A stretch of DNA of 64,000 bases, taken from contig NC_092341.1 of NCBI RefSeq assembly GCF_046630445.1, forward strand, positions 291,752,501 to 291,816,500, written 5' to 3'. This DNA comes from Rutidosis leptorrhynchoides (Eukaryota; Streptophyta; Magnoliopsida; Asterales; Asteraceae). This document shows positions 47,112 to 59,615 of the stretch, in pieces (within the stretch, counting starts at the first letter, position 1; each line of letters opens with the position of its first letter). Below the pieces are notes generated by a model. The model had not been told where the DNA came from, searched no databases, and saw nothing but the letters and a program-made list of their open reading frames with translations. A program made the translations under genes and the position numbers.

Positions 47112-49683
47112 AACACATCAAACACAATTTTTGTGCATCCAAATATGCATCAGTGTCAGCAAAATCATCAATCAAAATAATTACAATGACATGATCAATT
47201 TATATCAAACTTAAGCTCATTTTCATATTTTCATCAAATCTACACTTTTTCAAATAAGCATATACGAAAATGTTCGCCAAGTTCATAAGCATTCAACTCA
47301 AATAACATGTCAAAATAATCATTACTAGCAATTAAACAAGTTTCAAATGGCATTATCTCTCAAAAATCAAGTTCATGAATTTTAGACTTGAAAAAGTCCA
47401 CTTTAATTCTCAAAATCATGTTTAGGCTCAAAGTTTGGATCATTTAACTACCTAAACATGTTACACTACTTAATTTAGCAACAATTCATGACAAAAATCG
47501 GCCATAACCTGTTTATATCAAAAAGCCCCAAATTTGCTCAAGAACACAAACCCTAGATTACTCAAAATTTGAAGTTTAAGGCTTATAATTATGTTAAATA
47601 GCATAAATCTAGGTTATACAAGCATAATACATAAACAATTTAAGCATAATTACACTAAAAAGCATCAAAATCAAATTGGGTATAAAATTGCTCAAGAACA
47701 CCAATTTTCGGATTAAATGGTGTTTAGGTGTAGAAATTTACCGTTTTTCTTGAGTAATTCCTTGATAGCATCCTTCTTAACATGATTTTAGTAAAAGATT
47801 TGATGATTAACGGTCAAAAATTGCGAATTTGGTGTGTATTTTTCGGGTTTTTGCTGGTTATTTTCACAGTTTTTGTTTTTGTGGTGTGTGGACTGAGCTG
47901 TTCGTTCAGCTTTTATTTTTTTCTGGATTTTGGTCCCTCCGCGAGTCGCGGTGTTTGACCCTTCAAACTCCGCGAGTCGCGGAGTTTGTATTTTTTTTTT
48001 TATATATCATAACTAATTAAAACAATTAAGTAATTAATTTTAAAATTTTGTTTCCCTTGTTATTTAGGATGAGGTCGTTTCGGATCGATGTCCTAGTCCG
48101 TCCTTCGACAAAATTTTAAAATTTGTCTTTTTGTAGCGATTGTTTTAAAAGCTTAGATTTTTTTAGTTTTTTAATGTTTTTGCCATACTTTAATTCAATA
48201 AGATTAAAAATAATGATAATAAAAGTTCTCGTCCCTCCCTCGGGTAAAGCAATTTCAGTTCAACGACCTAGTCTTCAACTTACGACGAATTTTAAAAATC
48301 ATATTTTTAACTTAATGAGATAAAGTAAATTTTTGTTTTTAAATTCACACCAAACTTAAAATATAAAATTCAAAATTAATATTAAAAATTCACACCAAAC
48401 TTACAATTTAAAATGCATAAAAATAAAATTCATATTTTAAAAATTAAAAATTCACACCAAACTTAAAATTTAAAATTTCATATTATAAATTCACACCAAA
48501 CTTATATTATATTTTTCAAATATTTACAATTTTAAATATATTGATTTTACAAAGTTTACAATATTAATTTAAGATTTATATATTAATTTTAAAAACATGG
48601 TAAAAATAAAATTAAAAATCTTTTTGGATTTTTATCCCACTTTAATCAATCAAATATTATCAAAAATATGCGCCCCTCTTTTCGATAAAGTAATTTCGGT
48701 TCTATAACCTAATTTAACTCATGACGAATTTTTGAAATATTTTGGGTTGATTGATTAAAGATATTTATACCTTAAGAATAAACGTTAAATTTCGCAGTGA
48801 TGTAATAAATTTTTGTATGATATCAATAATTTCGGTCGCCAAACCTAATTTTATTTAATACCAATTTAATACTTTATAGCGAACAAATTAGCGTTTATTA
48901 TCAAAAGGTTAAAAATAAAAATAAAAAAATAAAAACTGTATAGACTTACCTGTGATATAGTATTCTTAGTTATACGATCTATCCCATTCATAAGATAGTC
49001 GGTTTAATTGGTTTTCCATAGCTACATAGGCGTAACCTCGAGCATTCAGTGTTTTTTCTTCTAAACATATGAACGGTCCGTCTCTGCATAAAGTAACAAA
49101 TTCGGTGTTTGAATAGGTTTGATTATTTGAACATTTACCTCCATGTGACCATTTTCTGCATTTGTGACATCTTTCAAGGTGTCATGCTCTTCTTTTCGCT
49201 GCGGATTTTGATTTTCCTTTACCAAATTGTAACTTATTATCTTCGCATCTGGATTATTTTCTTACTCCGTCCAATCTTTCTCTGATTACTGATACTATTT
49301 CACTCGGTAGTGTGTCATTATTATGTTTAGTGATCAAAGCGTGTAGCATTAGACCATGGTTTAGTTCACAGGCAGTCTTCATATCGTAAAAACCTAAAAA
49401 AATAAAAATTCAGAATGGGGGGAGAAGACTAGTTCTTTAGGGTCTGCTAGGGAAAGACCATTCGGGTTCCATTTTCGAGAACTACACGAAAACAGACAAT
49501 CTAACTCTAATAGAAATACATAAACCCCCTATACTTAGTTGAAATTGTGATTAACATTATTTTCAATTGAATCATCAACAACTTATATATCTTTGACTTT
49601 TACTTCAATCCATTTGTTGATTTCCTCCGTAACTTTCACAAATTCAACTAACATTGCCTTTTCTTTTGACGATAAATTGGATA
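47112..49683 (-). other. Athila spacer between pol and last ORF
   Basis: About 2.6 kb, AT-rich, without a supported ORF. It contains a pair of ctccgcgagtcgcgg motifs (47937-47984), four copies of attcacaccaaactta (48342-48504) and several degenerate copies of a ~70-bp unit with aatttcggt...acctaatttt (about 48230, 48690 and 48830). Confidence 0.7.
48342..48504. repeat. Four spaced copies of attcacaccaaactta
   Basis: The 16-mer occurs at about 48342, 48388, 48449 and 48488, separated by poly-A/T-rich spacers of varying length. In the element's sense it reads taagtttggtgtgaat, a purine-leaning string. Confidence 0.85.
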
Positions 49684-51435
49684 TTAATCGGTTATATACA
49701 TAAAGTTTCCTTTAATCTTAGCATCATGAATCCGTTTATAAAGTTTCTTCATTGAACTGTTAAAAATGGGTTCATCTAATTTCGTATCATCAACGGCATT
49801 CTTTGTGATTGGATCATCATTAAGTGTTTCGTCATCTTCCCCAGACTTATGCGTTTTTATTGGTCTAACAGTTTTGGTTTGTGGAGATCTAAACTTTCGG
49901 TTCACAAAGGTGATCGATGTATCACCATCCCTAAGTGTCATTCTACCTTCTCTTACATCAATGAATGCCTCGGTGGTTGCTAAAAATGGGCGACCTAGAA
50001 TTAGAGGAATATCAAGGTTTTCCTCCATATTAATCACTATGAAGTTTGCAACAAAGGTCAAACTTCCCACGTTAACAAGTAAATTATTTGCTATTCCAAC
50101 CGGGTGTTTAATGGTTTGGTCAAATGATTGAACACCTATTTTGGTTGGTTTTAATTTACCCATGCCTAATCTTTTGTATAAGGAAAGAGGCATAATATTT
50201 GCACTTGCTCCTAAATCTGCGAGTCCATTATATACAGCACCATCATTAAGCAAGCAAGAAATGATAAATTCACCCGGGTCTCCTGCTTTAGTAAGTCGAG
50301 TTGGTTTGTAAACCTTTTTCGGGTGTTCTTTCCTTGGTTCTTTCACTTCTATTTGAATTTCTTGTTCACATTTTTCTTCGTTTTTTGGAATGGGAGGTTT
50401 GTATAAGAATTCTTCTTCATCACTCAAATTTGAATCCTCCTTATATTCTAATTTTGATTTTTCATATGTTGTTGATAACATATTTATGTTTTCATTTTGA
50501 AGGTTTTCTTTGGTGGTGAAATTATGATTAACTTCATTGTCAACTTCCATCGGATCATGTATGTAATGTTTAACTCTGTGACCATTAACTTTAAATTCAA
50601 TCCCATTTGAATTTATTAATTCTATCGTTCCGTATGGGAAAACTCTTTTGACTATGAATGGTCCAGACCATCTTGATTTCAATTTTCCAGGAAATATCTT
50701 GAATCGTGAATTGAAAAGAAGAACTCTGTCTCCTTCTTTAAATTCTTTTGAACTTCTGATTCTTTTATCATGCCATTTCTTCGTTCTTTCTTTATAGATT
50801 AATGAATTTTCGTATGCTTTATGTCTTAATTCTTCTAATTCATTTAGTTGACTTAATCGTAGACGTCCAGCTTCATGTAAATCAAGATTACATGTCTTCA
50901 AAGCCCAAAATGCTTTGTGTTCAATTTCTACTGGAAGATGACATGCTTTTCCGTAAACGAGTCTAAAAGGTGTGGTTCCAATTGGAGTTTTGTAGGCTGT
51001 TCTAAAATCCCAGAGTGCATCCTCCAATTTAATGGACCATTCCTTCGGATTTGATCCTACGGTTTTCTCTAGAATACGTTTTAAAGCTCGGTTGGTATTT
51101 TCAACTTGTCCACTTGTTTGTGGATGATATGCGGTGGAGATTTTATGAGTTACTCCATATCTTTTAAGAACTTTCTCAAGTTGATTATTACAGAAATGAG
51201 TACCCCGATCACTTATTAAAGCTTTCGGTGTTCCAAACCTTACAAAAAGACGTTTTAAAAAGTTGACTACAACTCGTGCATCGTTAGTTGGGAGAGCTTG
51301 TGCTTCCGCCCATTTAGATACATAATCAATGGCTACGAGAATATAGAGATTATTATGAGATTTTGAAAATGGACCCATAAAGTCAATACCCCAAATGTCA
51401 AATACTTCACATACTTGTATGACATTTTGTGGCAT
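49684..51435 (-). pseudogene. Athila integrase fused to a second aspartic-protease domain
   Basis: 583 residues in one open frame. First comes the integrase core: acidic residues in [18 protein letters not shown] and [14 protein letters not shown], then the C-terminal part ([34 protein letters not shown]). After an acidic linker ([11 protein letters not shown]) a retropepsin-like domain appears ([60 protein letters not shown]). It has the same DLGAS active-site box (about 50201-50220) and the LGRPFL flap-side motif as the usual protease in the ORF at 51913-54135. Normal Athila pol ends with integrase. It follows a TGA just after the integrase zinc finger (51457-51816). Confidence 0.85.
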
Positions 51436-51456
51436 TTCATCACGTTGACTTATTTT

Positions 51457-51816
51457 TCAGACCCTTTGACAAGCATCACAGGATTTGCAAAGAAGGTGTG
51501 CGTCTTTGTAAATTGTAGGCCAATAGAAGCCAGCATCGTAAACTTTTCTTACTGTTAGTTGAGGCCCATAGTGCCCTCCTGTTGGTCCTGTGTGACAATG
51601 GTATAAAATTTTACTAGCTTCATCTCCAAATACACATCGGCGTATTATTCCATCAGGACAACTTTTAAACAGATGTGGATCTTCCCAGAAATAGTGTTTT
51701 ATATCACTGAAGAATTTCTTTCGTTTTTGGTACGATAATCCTTTTTCAAGGAATCCATATACTAAATAGTTTGCATAGTCGGCAAACCATGGGATTTTAT
51801 TATAATCTATCTTCAA
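51457..51816 (-). pseudogene. Athila integrase N-terminal zinc-binding part
   Basis: Reads [12 protein letters not shown], then [20 protein letters not shown] and [10 protein letters not shown], giving the His-His-Cys-Cys integrase zinc finger. The frame is open upstream to a TAA after the RNase H domain and ends at a TGA directly after CQRV. It is continuous with the ORFs on either side apart from those two stops. Confidence 0.85.
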
Positions 51817-51912
51817 TAGATATTCATCAGGAAAGTTGTCTTGTATGGCCGATTCATTTAGAACTTCTAATTCGGGATTTTCAAGACGAGAAAGATGATC
51901 AGCGGCGAGATT

Positions 51913-54135
51913 TTATGATCCTCTTTTATCTCGGATTTCAATATCAAACTCTTGTAAGAGTAAGATCCAACGGATTAATCTTGGTTTAGCATCTTGTTTC
52001 GAAAATAGGTATCTAAGAGCAGAATGGTCGGTATAGACCACCGTTTTAGCTAGAACGAGATATGATCGAAATTTGTCAAAAGCAAAGACAATAGCAAGGA
52101 GTTCTTTTTCAGTAGTTGTGTAATTCGTTTGTGCTCCTTGTAACGTCTTACTGGCATAATATATAGGTTGAAATCGTTTTTCAATCCTTTGTCCTAAAAC
52201 GGCTCCCATTGCAAAATCACTTGCATCGCACATTAATTCAAACGGTAGATTCCAATTTGGTGTTATCATGATCGGCGCATTAGTGAGTTTCTCTTTAAGA
52301 ATATTAAAAGATTTGATACATTCATCTGAAAAGATTAATGGAGCATCCTTTTCTAGGAGTTTATTCATAGGAGTGGCAATTTTAGAAAAATCTTTTATGA
52401 AACGTCGGTAAAAACCGGCATGCCCTAGAAAACTCCTAACTCCTCTAACATTGGTGGGATGTGGAAGTTTAGCAATTACATCTACTTTAGCTCTATCCAC
52501 TTCAATTCCTTCCTTCGAAATTTTATGACCAAGAACGATGCCTTCTTTAACCATGAAATGGCATTTCTCCCAATTAAGTACTAGATTTGATTGTTCGCAT
52601 CTAATAAGCATTCGTTCAAGATTAGCTAGACATGATTCAAATGTATCACCGAAGACTGAAAAGTCATCCATGAAAACTTCCATGCATTCTTCTATCATGT
52701 CGTGAAAAATCGCCATCATACACCTTTGAAAGGTTGCAGGGGCGTTGCAAAGTCCAAATGGCAGGCGTTTGTAAGCAAAAGTACCATAAGGGCAAGTGAA
52801 TGTGGTTTTCTCTTGGTCCTCGGGTGCTATTGGAATTTGAAAATATCCGGAAAATCCATCTAGAAAACAATAGTAACTATTTCTGTCTAATCTTTCCAAC
52901 ATTTGATCAATGAAAGGTAAGGGAAAATGATCTTTTCTGGTGGCGTCATTTAATTTTCTATAATCAATACATACACGCCATCCTGTTACAGTCCTAGTAG
53001 GAATAAGCTCATTTTTTTCATTTGTAATGACAGTCATGCCACCCTTCTTAGGCACGCATTGAACTGGGCTTACCCATGGACTATCAGAGATTGGATAAAT
53101 TAAACCTGCGTCTAGCAGTTTAATAATCTCTTTCTTAACTACATCTTGCATATTAGGATTTAGTCTTCGTTGGCATTGCACATACGTTTTATGACCTTCT
53201 TCCATAAGGATTTTATGTGTGTAATACGAAGGACTTATTCCTTTAATATCATGAATTTTCCATGCAATGGCTGGTTTATGAGCTTTCAACACAGAAATGA
53301 GTTGTGATTTCTCATTTTCAGTAAGAGAAGAAGATATTATTACAGGTAATTCAGATTCACCATGTAAATAAGCGTATTCCAAATGGTTTGGAAGTGGCTT
53401 TAGCTCTAATTTCGGAGGTTCTTCTATCGATGATTTATATCGATATTTGTCTTCTTCTTTTAGCATTTGAATTTCTTCTATTGTTGGTTCATATCCATTA
53501 GCTATAAGTGTAGCTAACATTTCAGCTTCATCAATTGGTTCATTACCTTCTCCTAAAGAACATTCTCCTGTTCCTTGTAATTCTGGAAATTCTTCTAACA
53601 ATTCTGCATGTGCATCTATAGTTTGAATATAATAACATGTATCATCTGCAGATTGTGGTTGTTGCATTTCTCTATCAACTAAAAAGGTAACACTCTCGTC
53701 CTCTATACTTAGGGTCAATTTCTTACAGAACATGTCTATCATTGCTTTAGCCGTGTTTAAGAATGGTCTTCCTAATATGAGAGGAACTTGAGAATCTTCT
53801 TCCATGTCCAGAACAACAAAATCTACTGGAAATACTAAAGTACCAACTTTAACTAGCATGTTCTCCATTATCCCTCTAGGATATTTTATTGATCGATCGG
53901 CTAGTTGTATACTTATTCTAGTTGGTTTCAATTCTCCAAGGTCTAGTTTAGCGTATAGTGAATACGGCATTAAATTTATACTAGCACCTAAGTCTGCCAA
54001 TGCTTCTATTGAACTAAGACTACCCAGAAAACATGGAATTGTGAAATTTCCTGGATCAGATAGTTTTTCTGGTATCTTATTCAATAGTACTGCTGAATAA
54101 TTAGCATTCATAGTAACAGCCGAGAGTTCTTCCAT
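51913..54135 (-). pseudogene. Athila protease, reverse transcriptase and RNase H
   Basis: 740 residues. The protease has the DLGAS active site typical of Athila ([38 protein letters not shown]). RT motifs include CIDYRKLNDATRKDHFPLPF, FSGYFQIPIAPEDQEKTTFT, FGLCNAPATFQRCM and an intact VFMDDFSVFG box. RNase H follows (MCDASDFAMGAVLGQ, YYASKTLQGAQTNYTTTEKE). It ends at a TAA after RDKRGS, where the frame otherwise continues to [10 protein letters not shown]. It overlaps the end of gag by 28 bp in the -1 frame. Confidence 0.92.
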
Positions 54136-55034
54136 TTTTTTCTATTTGAGATTAGATCTTTCAAGAATTTAGCATATCTAGGCATTCCTGAAATCACATC
54201 AATGAAAGGAAGATTTACATTTATCTGTTTAAACATATCCAAGAATTTGGATTGCTCGGCTTCAAGTTTCTCTTTCTTCATTTTACTCGGGTAAGGAAGT
54301 GGTGGTTGGTATGATTTAACATAAGGTTTAGCCTTAACTGTGTTATCTTCATTAACCTTTTCAACTACCGGTTCTTTTTCCTTATCTTGATCAGGTTGTG
54401 GTTCTTGTAGAGTAGGAATAGCTTCATCAGAAGTTACAGGTATTTCAGGTGGTTTAAGTGTTGTACCACTTCTTGTGATAATGGCTTTAGCTGTTTCATT
54501 CCGGGGGTTAGTATTTGTATCACTAGGTAGACTTCCTGGTTTTCTTTCACCTATTAACCTTGCTAGGTTACTTACTTTTTGTTCCAAGTTTTGAATAGAA
54601 GCTTGTTGATTTCTAAATGCTTGAGCATTTTGTTCATTAGTTTGTTTCTGAGATGTGAAAAACTGCGTTTGAGTTTCAACTAGCTTCGTCATCATATCTT
54701 CTAAATTCGGCTTTTTATCATTGGGTTGTGGTGGTTTGTTTTGAAAATTAGGTCTTTGCTGATTGTAAGTATTATTGGATACTTGTTGATTGCTAGGACC
54801 TTGTTGGTTGTTGTATGGAATATTTCGGTTATAATTCTGGTTTTGATTGTAAATAGGTCTTGGCGGTTGATAATTATTCTGATAATTATTTCCAGGCCTT
54901 TGGTTTATGTATGAAATATTCTCTCTTTGTTCCATTGTTAATTCAATACTGAGACAATCTTTTGTCAAATGTGGTCCTCCACACTGCTCACAACTAATTC
55001 GTATTGAGTGAATATCCTTAGTCATCTTTTCCAT
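54108..55034 (-). pseudogene. Athila gag C-terminal part with zinc knuckle
   Basis: Contains CEQCGGPHLTKDC, a Cys-Cys-His-Cys knuckle, then an Asn/Gln-rich segment (YNQNQNYNRNIPYNNQ), a coiled-coil stretch (QASIQNLEQKVSNLARLIGE) and the PYVKSYQPPLPYPS / PFIDVISGMPRYAKFLKDLI end that leads into protease. The upstream frame is open apart from a TAA at 55128. The last bases overlap the protease-RT ORF, joined by an A7 run at about 54133-54140. Confidence 0.88.
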
Positions 55035-55127
55035 TCGTCTCTCGACAGCATCTATCTTTGCGGAAATGGAATCTAAGTCATGGCTAGAATCGGCTCTAGC
55101 TGCTTTAGATGATCTAACGATATCTTT

Positions 55128-55781
55128 TTATTGGTGCCACTCATGTGAGTGGGAAGCAGTGTTATCAATAATTTTATAAGCATCAGTTTCGGTTTTCTTC
55201 ATAATGGAACCACCAGCTGCTATATCGATGTCTTTCCTTGTAGTGATGTCGCATCCTTGGTAGAATATTTGTACTATTTGACAGGTGTCTAAACCATGTT
55301 GCGGACATCCTCTTAATAACTTTCCAAATCTTGTCCACGCCTCATATAGAGTTTCATTTGGCTTCTGTGTGAACGTAACAATTTCTCCTTGAAGTCTTAC
55401 GGCTTTAGATGCAGGAAAGAATTGTTTAAGAAAATTTTCAACTAAAACGTCCCATGTATCAATCGCCCCTTCAGGTAACGATTCCAACCAATCTTTGGCT
55501 TCTCCCTTTAAAGTCCAGGGAAATAACATGAGATATATCTGTTCATCCTCAACTTCTCGGATTTTAAATAGTGTGCAGATCCTATTAAAGGTACGTAGAT
55601 GTTCATTTGGATCTTCCTTCGGTGCACCACTAAATTGGCATTGATTAGTCACCATGTGTAGAATTTGTCCTTTGATTTCATAATCTGGCGCATTAATGTC
55701 TGGATGAGTAATTGTGTGACCTTGGCCAGTGCGTTTAGCTCTCATTAGGTCTTCCATACTTAAAGGTTCCAGATTCTCCAT
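55128..55781 (-). pseudogene. Athila gag core
   Basis: 217 residues of Athila gag: NEHLRTFNRICTLFKIREVE, LFPWTLKGEAKDWLESLPEG, WDVLVENFLKQFFPASKAVR and ETLYEAWTRFGKLLRGCPQH. It forms the particle around element RNA. It is separated by a single TAG from the upstream piece (55845-56099) and by a single TAA from the knuckle-containing piece (54108-55034), both in the same frame. Confidence 0.9.
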
Positions 55782-55844
55782 AATTGAATTTGTTGAATCG
55801 GAATCACTAGAGGATTCTGATTTAATGGTTCGTTCCTCAACAAT

Positions 55845-56099
55845 CTATGTTTGAATGATTGGTGATTTCGGAGGAAAATTTAGTGGTTCAGGATCTATGA
55901 ATCGTCCCTGAATATTCTCCGGATTCTCAATTGTGAGGTCGGGTTCAAAAAATGGATTATCAGAAATTTGAATTGGAGTACTTGGTTGACTGGATGACGA
56001 TTCTAAAGAAAAATCAACGGCGGTAATATTTGCTAAATGTCTTGATCGAGTTACAGGTGGTGAACGTACAAAAGGTGGTGAACGTTTTGCTCGGTGCAT
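55845..56099 (-). pseudogene. Athila gag N-terminal leader peptide part
   Basis: An 84-codon stretch (MHRAKRSPPFVRSPPVTRSR ...) in frame with the gag core and separated from it by one TAG. Basic, low-complexity start; no domain recognised. Confidence 0.6.
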
Positions 56100-57601
56100 T
56101 CACTGAATATCCTATTAGTTTTTAAAAGGAAAGAAAAATTATATAAGTTATCCAATCAATAGACTTTTCTGATTTTGCCCACGTTTCGAATAGCCAAAAG
56201 ATGTAGCAGAGGGGCAGGATTCGTTTGGTCTCAATATAATTGAGGACTGTTTGGCTCCAATAACCCGGTCCACGTACAAATCCAACTATTACTACGAACC
56301 ATAAAATTTTGATGTCTATCAATTTAACTACTTAAAATAAATTTTCGTAATTTTAAGAAATTTAGATAAGAAGTAGAATAAAAATCTATGTCCTAAAACT
56401 AGAATAGCAAGAAATAAGAAAGAAAAAGAGCGTCGGAAAAAAATCGAAAAATAAAAATAAGAAAGAAAAAGAGTGACTTATAGAACTTTAAAACACTTGC
56501 CTAACCCAACCTTATTACTATCACTAACTTAAAATTATAATCGCAAATTGAGATTACTAATTGGAATGATAATTGATACATAGTAAAAGGTGTCTAAAAA
56601 TATTAAAGCTTACAAGAAAAACTATATCCCAAATGGCAATAACTTAAAAAGAAACTAAAACTTAAAAAGGCGTCGCAAAATTCTAAAGCACCTAAATCTT
56701 AGTCTAAAGAAAAAGCACTTAAGGAATTTTACGGCAAAGCCTAAAAATCTAGAAATAAAAATATAACTATGGCATAAACTAAGTTTAAAACTAAATACGA
56801 GCGAAAAAATATACAAATTATACGCTAAAACAATTAAAAAGGGACAAAATATAAAAATATACTAAAAGTTGTAAAAATTACAATTTTTATAAAAATATTA
56901 TATTTATATTATTTTATAAAAGCATTAATTTTTATATATATTAAAACTAATTATAATTAATTATACTAATTAAATTAAAACTTAAACTAATTAATATTAA
57001 TTAAAAACTTAAACTAATTATAATAATAATTAAACTAATTAGGGTTTATTAATAATAATAATAATAAAATCCGTAATTAATGCGAAATTAGGGTTCTGTC
57101 ATGTGTGTCAGAGTGTCTCCGCGAGTTGCGGTGACCGAAGCAGCAAACTCCGCGAGTCGCGGGGTTCCAAAATTCAAATGACAGGTTGATTAAAATTCGA
57201 CGCGTTTTTTTTATTTTATTTTATATTTTTTTCTGTTTTCTGTTTTAAAATCTAAAATATTTATATAATAAAAACTTATATTTAAAAACTAAAATAAAAA
57301 TAGAACTACTTTATAATTTTAAAAATATCTTAAAAATAGATTTATATATATATTAATTTTTTTTAAATAAAAATATTTAAATAAAACTTATATTTTTATA
57401 AAATAAAAATAAATAAACTTTATAAAACTTAAATATTTGACAAAATCTTAAAAAAAATATATAAATTTTTGTTTTCTTTTTATATTTTCGAATAATAAAA
57501 AAAAACGTATTTTTAAAAAAGTGAATTTTAATAAAAGTAAACTAAAAATAAAAATCTTTTTTTATTATTATTATATTTAGCGTTGCGTTTTCGGCGTTTA
57601 A
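56100..57601 (-). other. Athila leader between PBS and gag
   Basis: About 1.5 kb, very AT-rich, noncoding. It holds a pair of ctccgcgagttgcgg / actccgcgagtcgcgg motifs at about 57117-57164, an island of GC in this background. The 56122-56322 stretch contains an ORF without recognisable motifs. Confidence 0.7.
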
Positions 57602-57622
57602 GATTCCCTGGCAGCGGCGCCA
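57602..57622 (-). other. Athila primer-binding site (tRNA-Asp type)
   Basis: Nine bases after the LTR, the minus sense reads TGGCGCCGCTGCCAGGGAA, close to the TGGCGCCGTTGCCGGGGA primer site of Athila/Tat elements (complementary to tRNA-Asp). Confidence 0.8.
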
Positions 57623-57631
57623 AAAATAACT

Positions 57632-59615
57632 TGATGTTATGCGAGGTGTATATAAAATAGCTTTAAATTTTAGCAGGAAATACTATTAAATATGATACAA
57701 TTTTACACAAGATATTTATTTATTTATAGAATGGATATACTTAAACCTTGCTACAACACTTATAGGCAGTGTACCTAATCGTACAGTAGTGTAGTTTTTA
57801 GTAAGTTCGGTTCGTTCCACAGGGAAAATCTTTAAACAAAGCTTAACGCTATATTAGTTACTTTTATAAAAATACAAATATATATATATATATAAGTAAT
57901 ATTATTATTATAAAGGGGGGTTTTTACCGTTTAATGACCGGTTTGTCGATTTTAAAACTTTAGTCGCAGTTAAAACCAAATGTAAAATATTAAAAGGACT
58001 TTAATTTAAGCGTAAAGTAAATAACGATAATGAAATTGCGAATAATAAAAGTGCGATAAAATAAACTTTGCGATAATTAAAAAGTACGATAATTAAAAGT
58101 GCAATTAAATACAATAACAATAAATAAAAATGCGATAATTAGAAGTGCAATTAAATATAAAATAAAGGAAATTAAATATGAAATAAAAGAATTATGCTTA
58201 TTTAAACTTCCGTAATCATGATGTTTGACGTGTTGATTTTAGTTTTATGCCCATGGGTTAATTGTCCTTTGTCCTGGATTATTTAATATGTCCATACGGA
58301 TTTGTCTATAATAGTCCATCAGTCATAAATATAAAGAGCGAAAGCCTTCGTCAAATTATTCTTATTCCCGAAGTCAAATATTTCAACTAATTGGGGATTC
58401 GAATTGTAACAAGGTTTTAATACTTTGTTTAATGAATACACCAGGTTATCGACTGCGTGTAAACCAAGGTTTTACTACTTTGTTAACAATTACACCAATT
58501 ACCCTTGAATGTAATTCACCCCTGTTTCAACAAGTCTATTTAACTATTAATCCAGTTCCGTGTCCGGTAAAATGAATAATTATTGGTATTTATAGATATC
58601 CCGCCCACCGTACCCAGTCAAGCGTATGTGGTTATATATAAATACATCGAATTATAAGTTTGTATATTAAATTAACAAGGTATTGTTTAGTTAATATAAA
58701 ACCCATTAATAACCCATAGTCTAATTTCCACAAGTGTCGTTCTTTTATCCAAACCCCAATTATGGTACAAGGCCCAATTACCCAATTTTGGTAATTAGCC
58801 CAACATCATGATTACTTCGGTATTAAATAAGCATAATAATAACTTAGCTACGAGACATTAATGTAAAAAGGTTGAACATAACTTACAATGATTAAAAATA
58901 GCGTAGCGTTACACGGACATAATTTCAACTTACACCCTTACAACATTCGCTAACATACCCTTATTATTAGGATTAAAATTAAAATTAAAATTAAAATATA
59001 AATTATAAATATTACGTATATAGATAGAGAGATTGATATATTATATATGGTTTTTGCGATCAGAATTCGTTTGCTTTTATAGGGAGTTTTAGTTTTTGGG
59101 GCTCCGCAACTTGCGGCCCTTTCCTTCTTCAAACTCCGCGAGTCACGGAGATCGTTATTACAGCTCACCCACATTTGGCTCTTTGTTTGCCGACGATTTT
59201 TATAAATATAATATATATATAATTAATATAATTAATTATATATTATATTATATTTATATACATAGTTAACTTGTAATTTTTAGTCCATTGCGTCGAGCGT
59301 TGAGAGTTGACTCTGGTCCCGGTTCCGGATTTTCGAACGTCCTTGCGTACTATTTTATATCTTGTACTTTGCGTTTTGAATCTTGTATTCTTGTAATTTC
59401 GAGATGTTTCTTATCAATAATTGGAACCTCTTTGATTGTATTTTGTACTTTTGAGCTTTTTGGTCGTTTGCGTCTTCAATTCGTCGAATCTGTCTTTTGT
59501 CTTCACCTTTTATTATTTAAACGAATATCACTTGTAAATAGAACATTTGCAACTAAAAGCTTGTCTTTCTTGGGGAATAATGCTATGAAATATATGTTCG
59601 TTTTTAGCATTATCA
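57632..59615 (-). mobile_element. 5' LTR of nested Athila element
   Basis: Same ends as the 3' copy (TGATGTTATG ... AGCATTATCA). Followed by the target duplication ttcgg at 59616-59620. By eye about 99% identical to the 3' LTR, implying a recent insertion, younger than the chromovirus. Confidence 0.97.
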
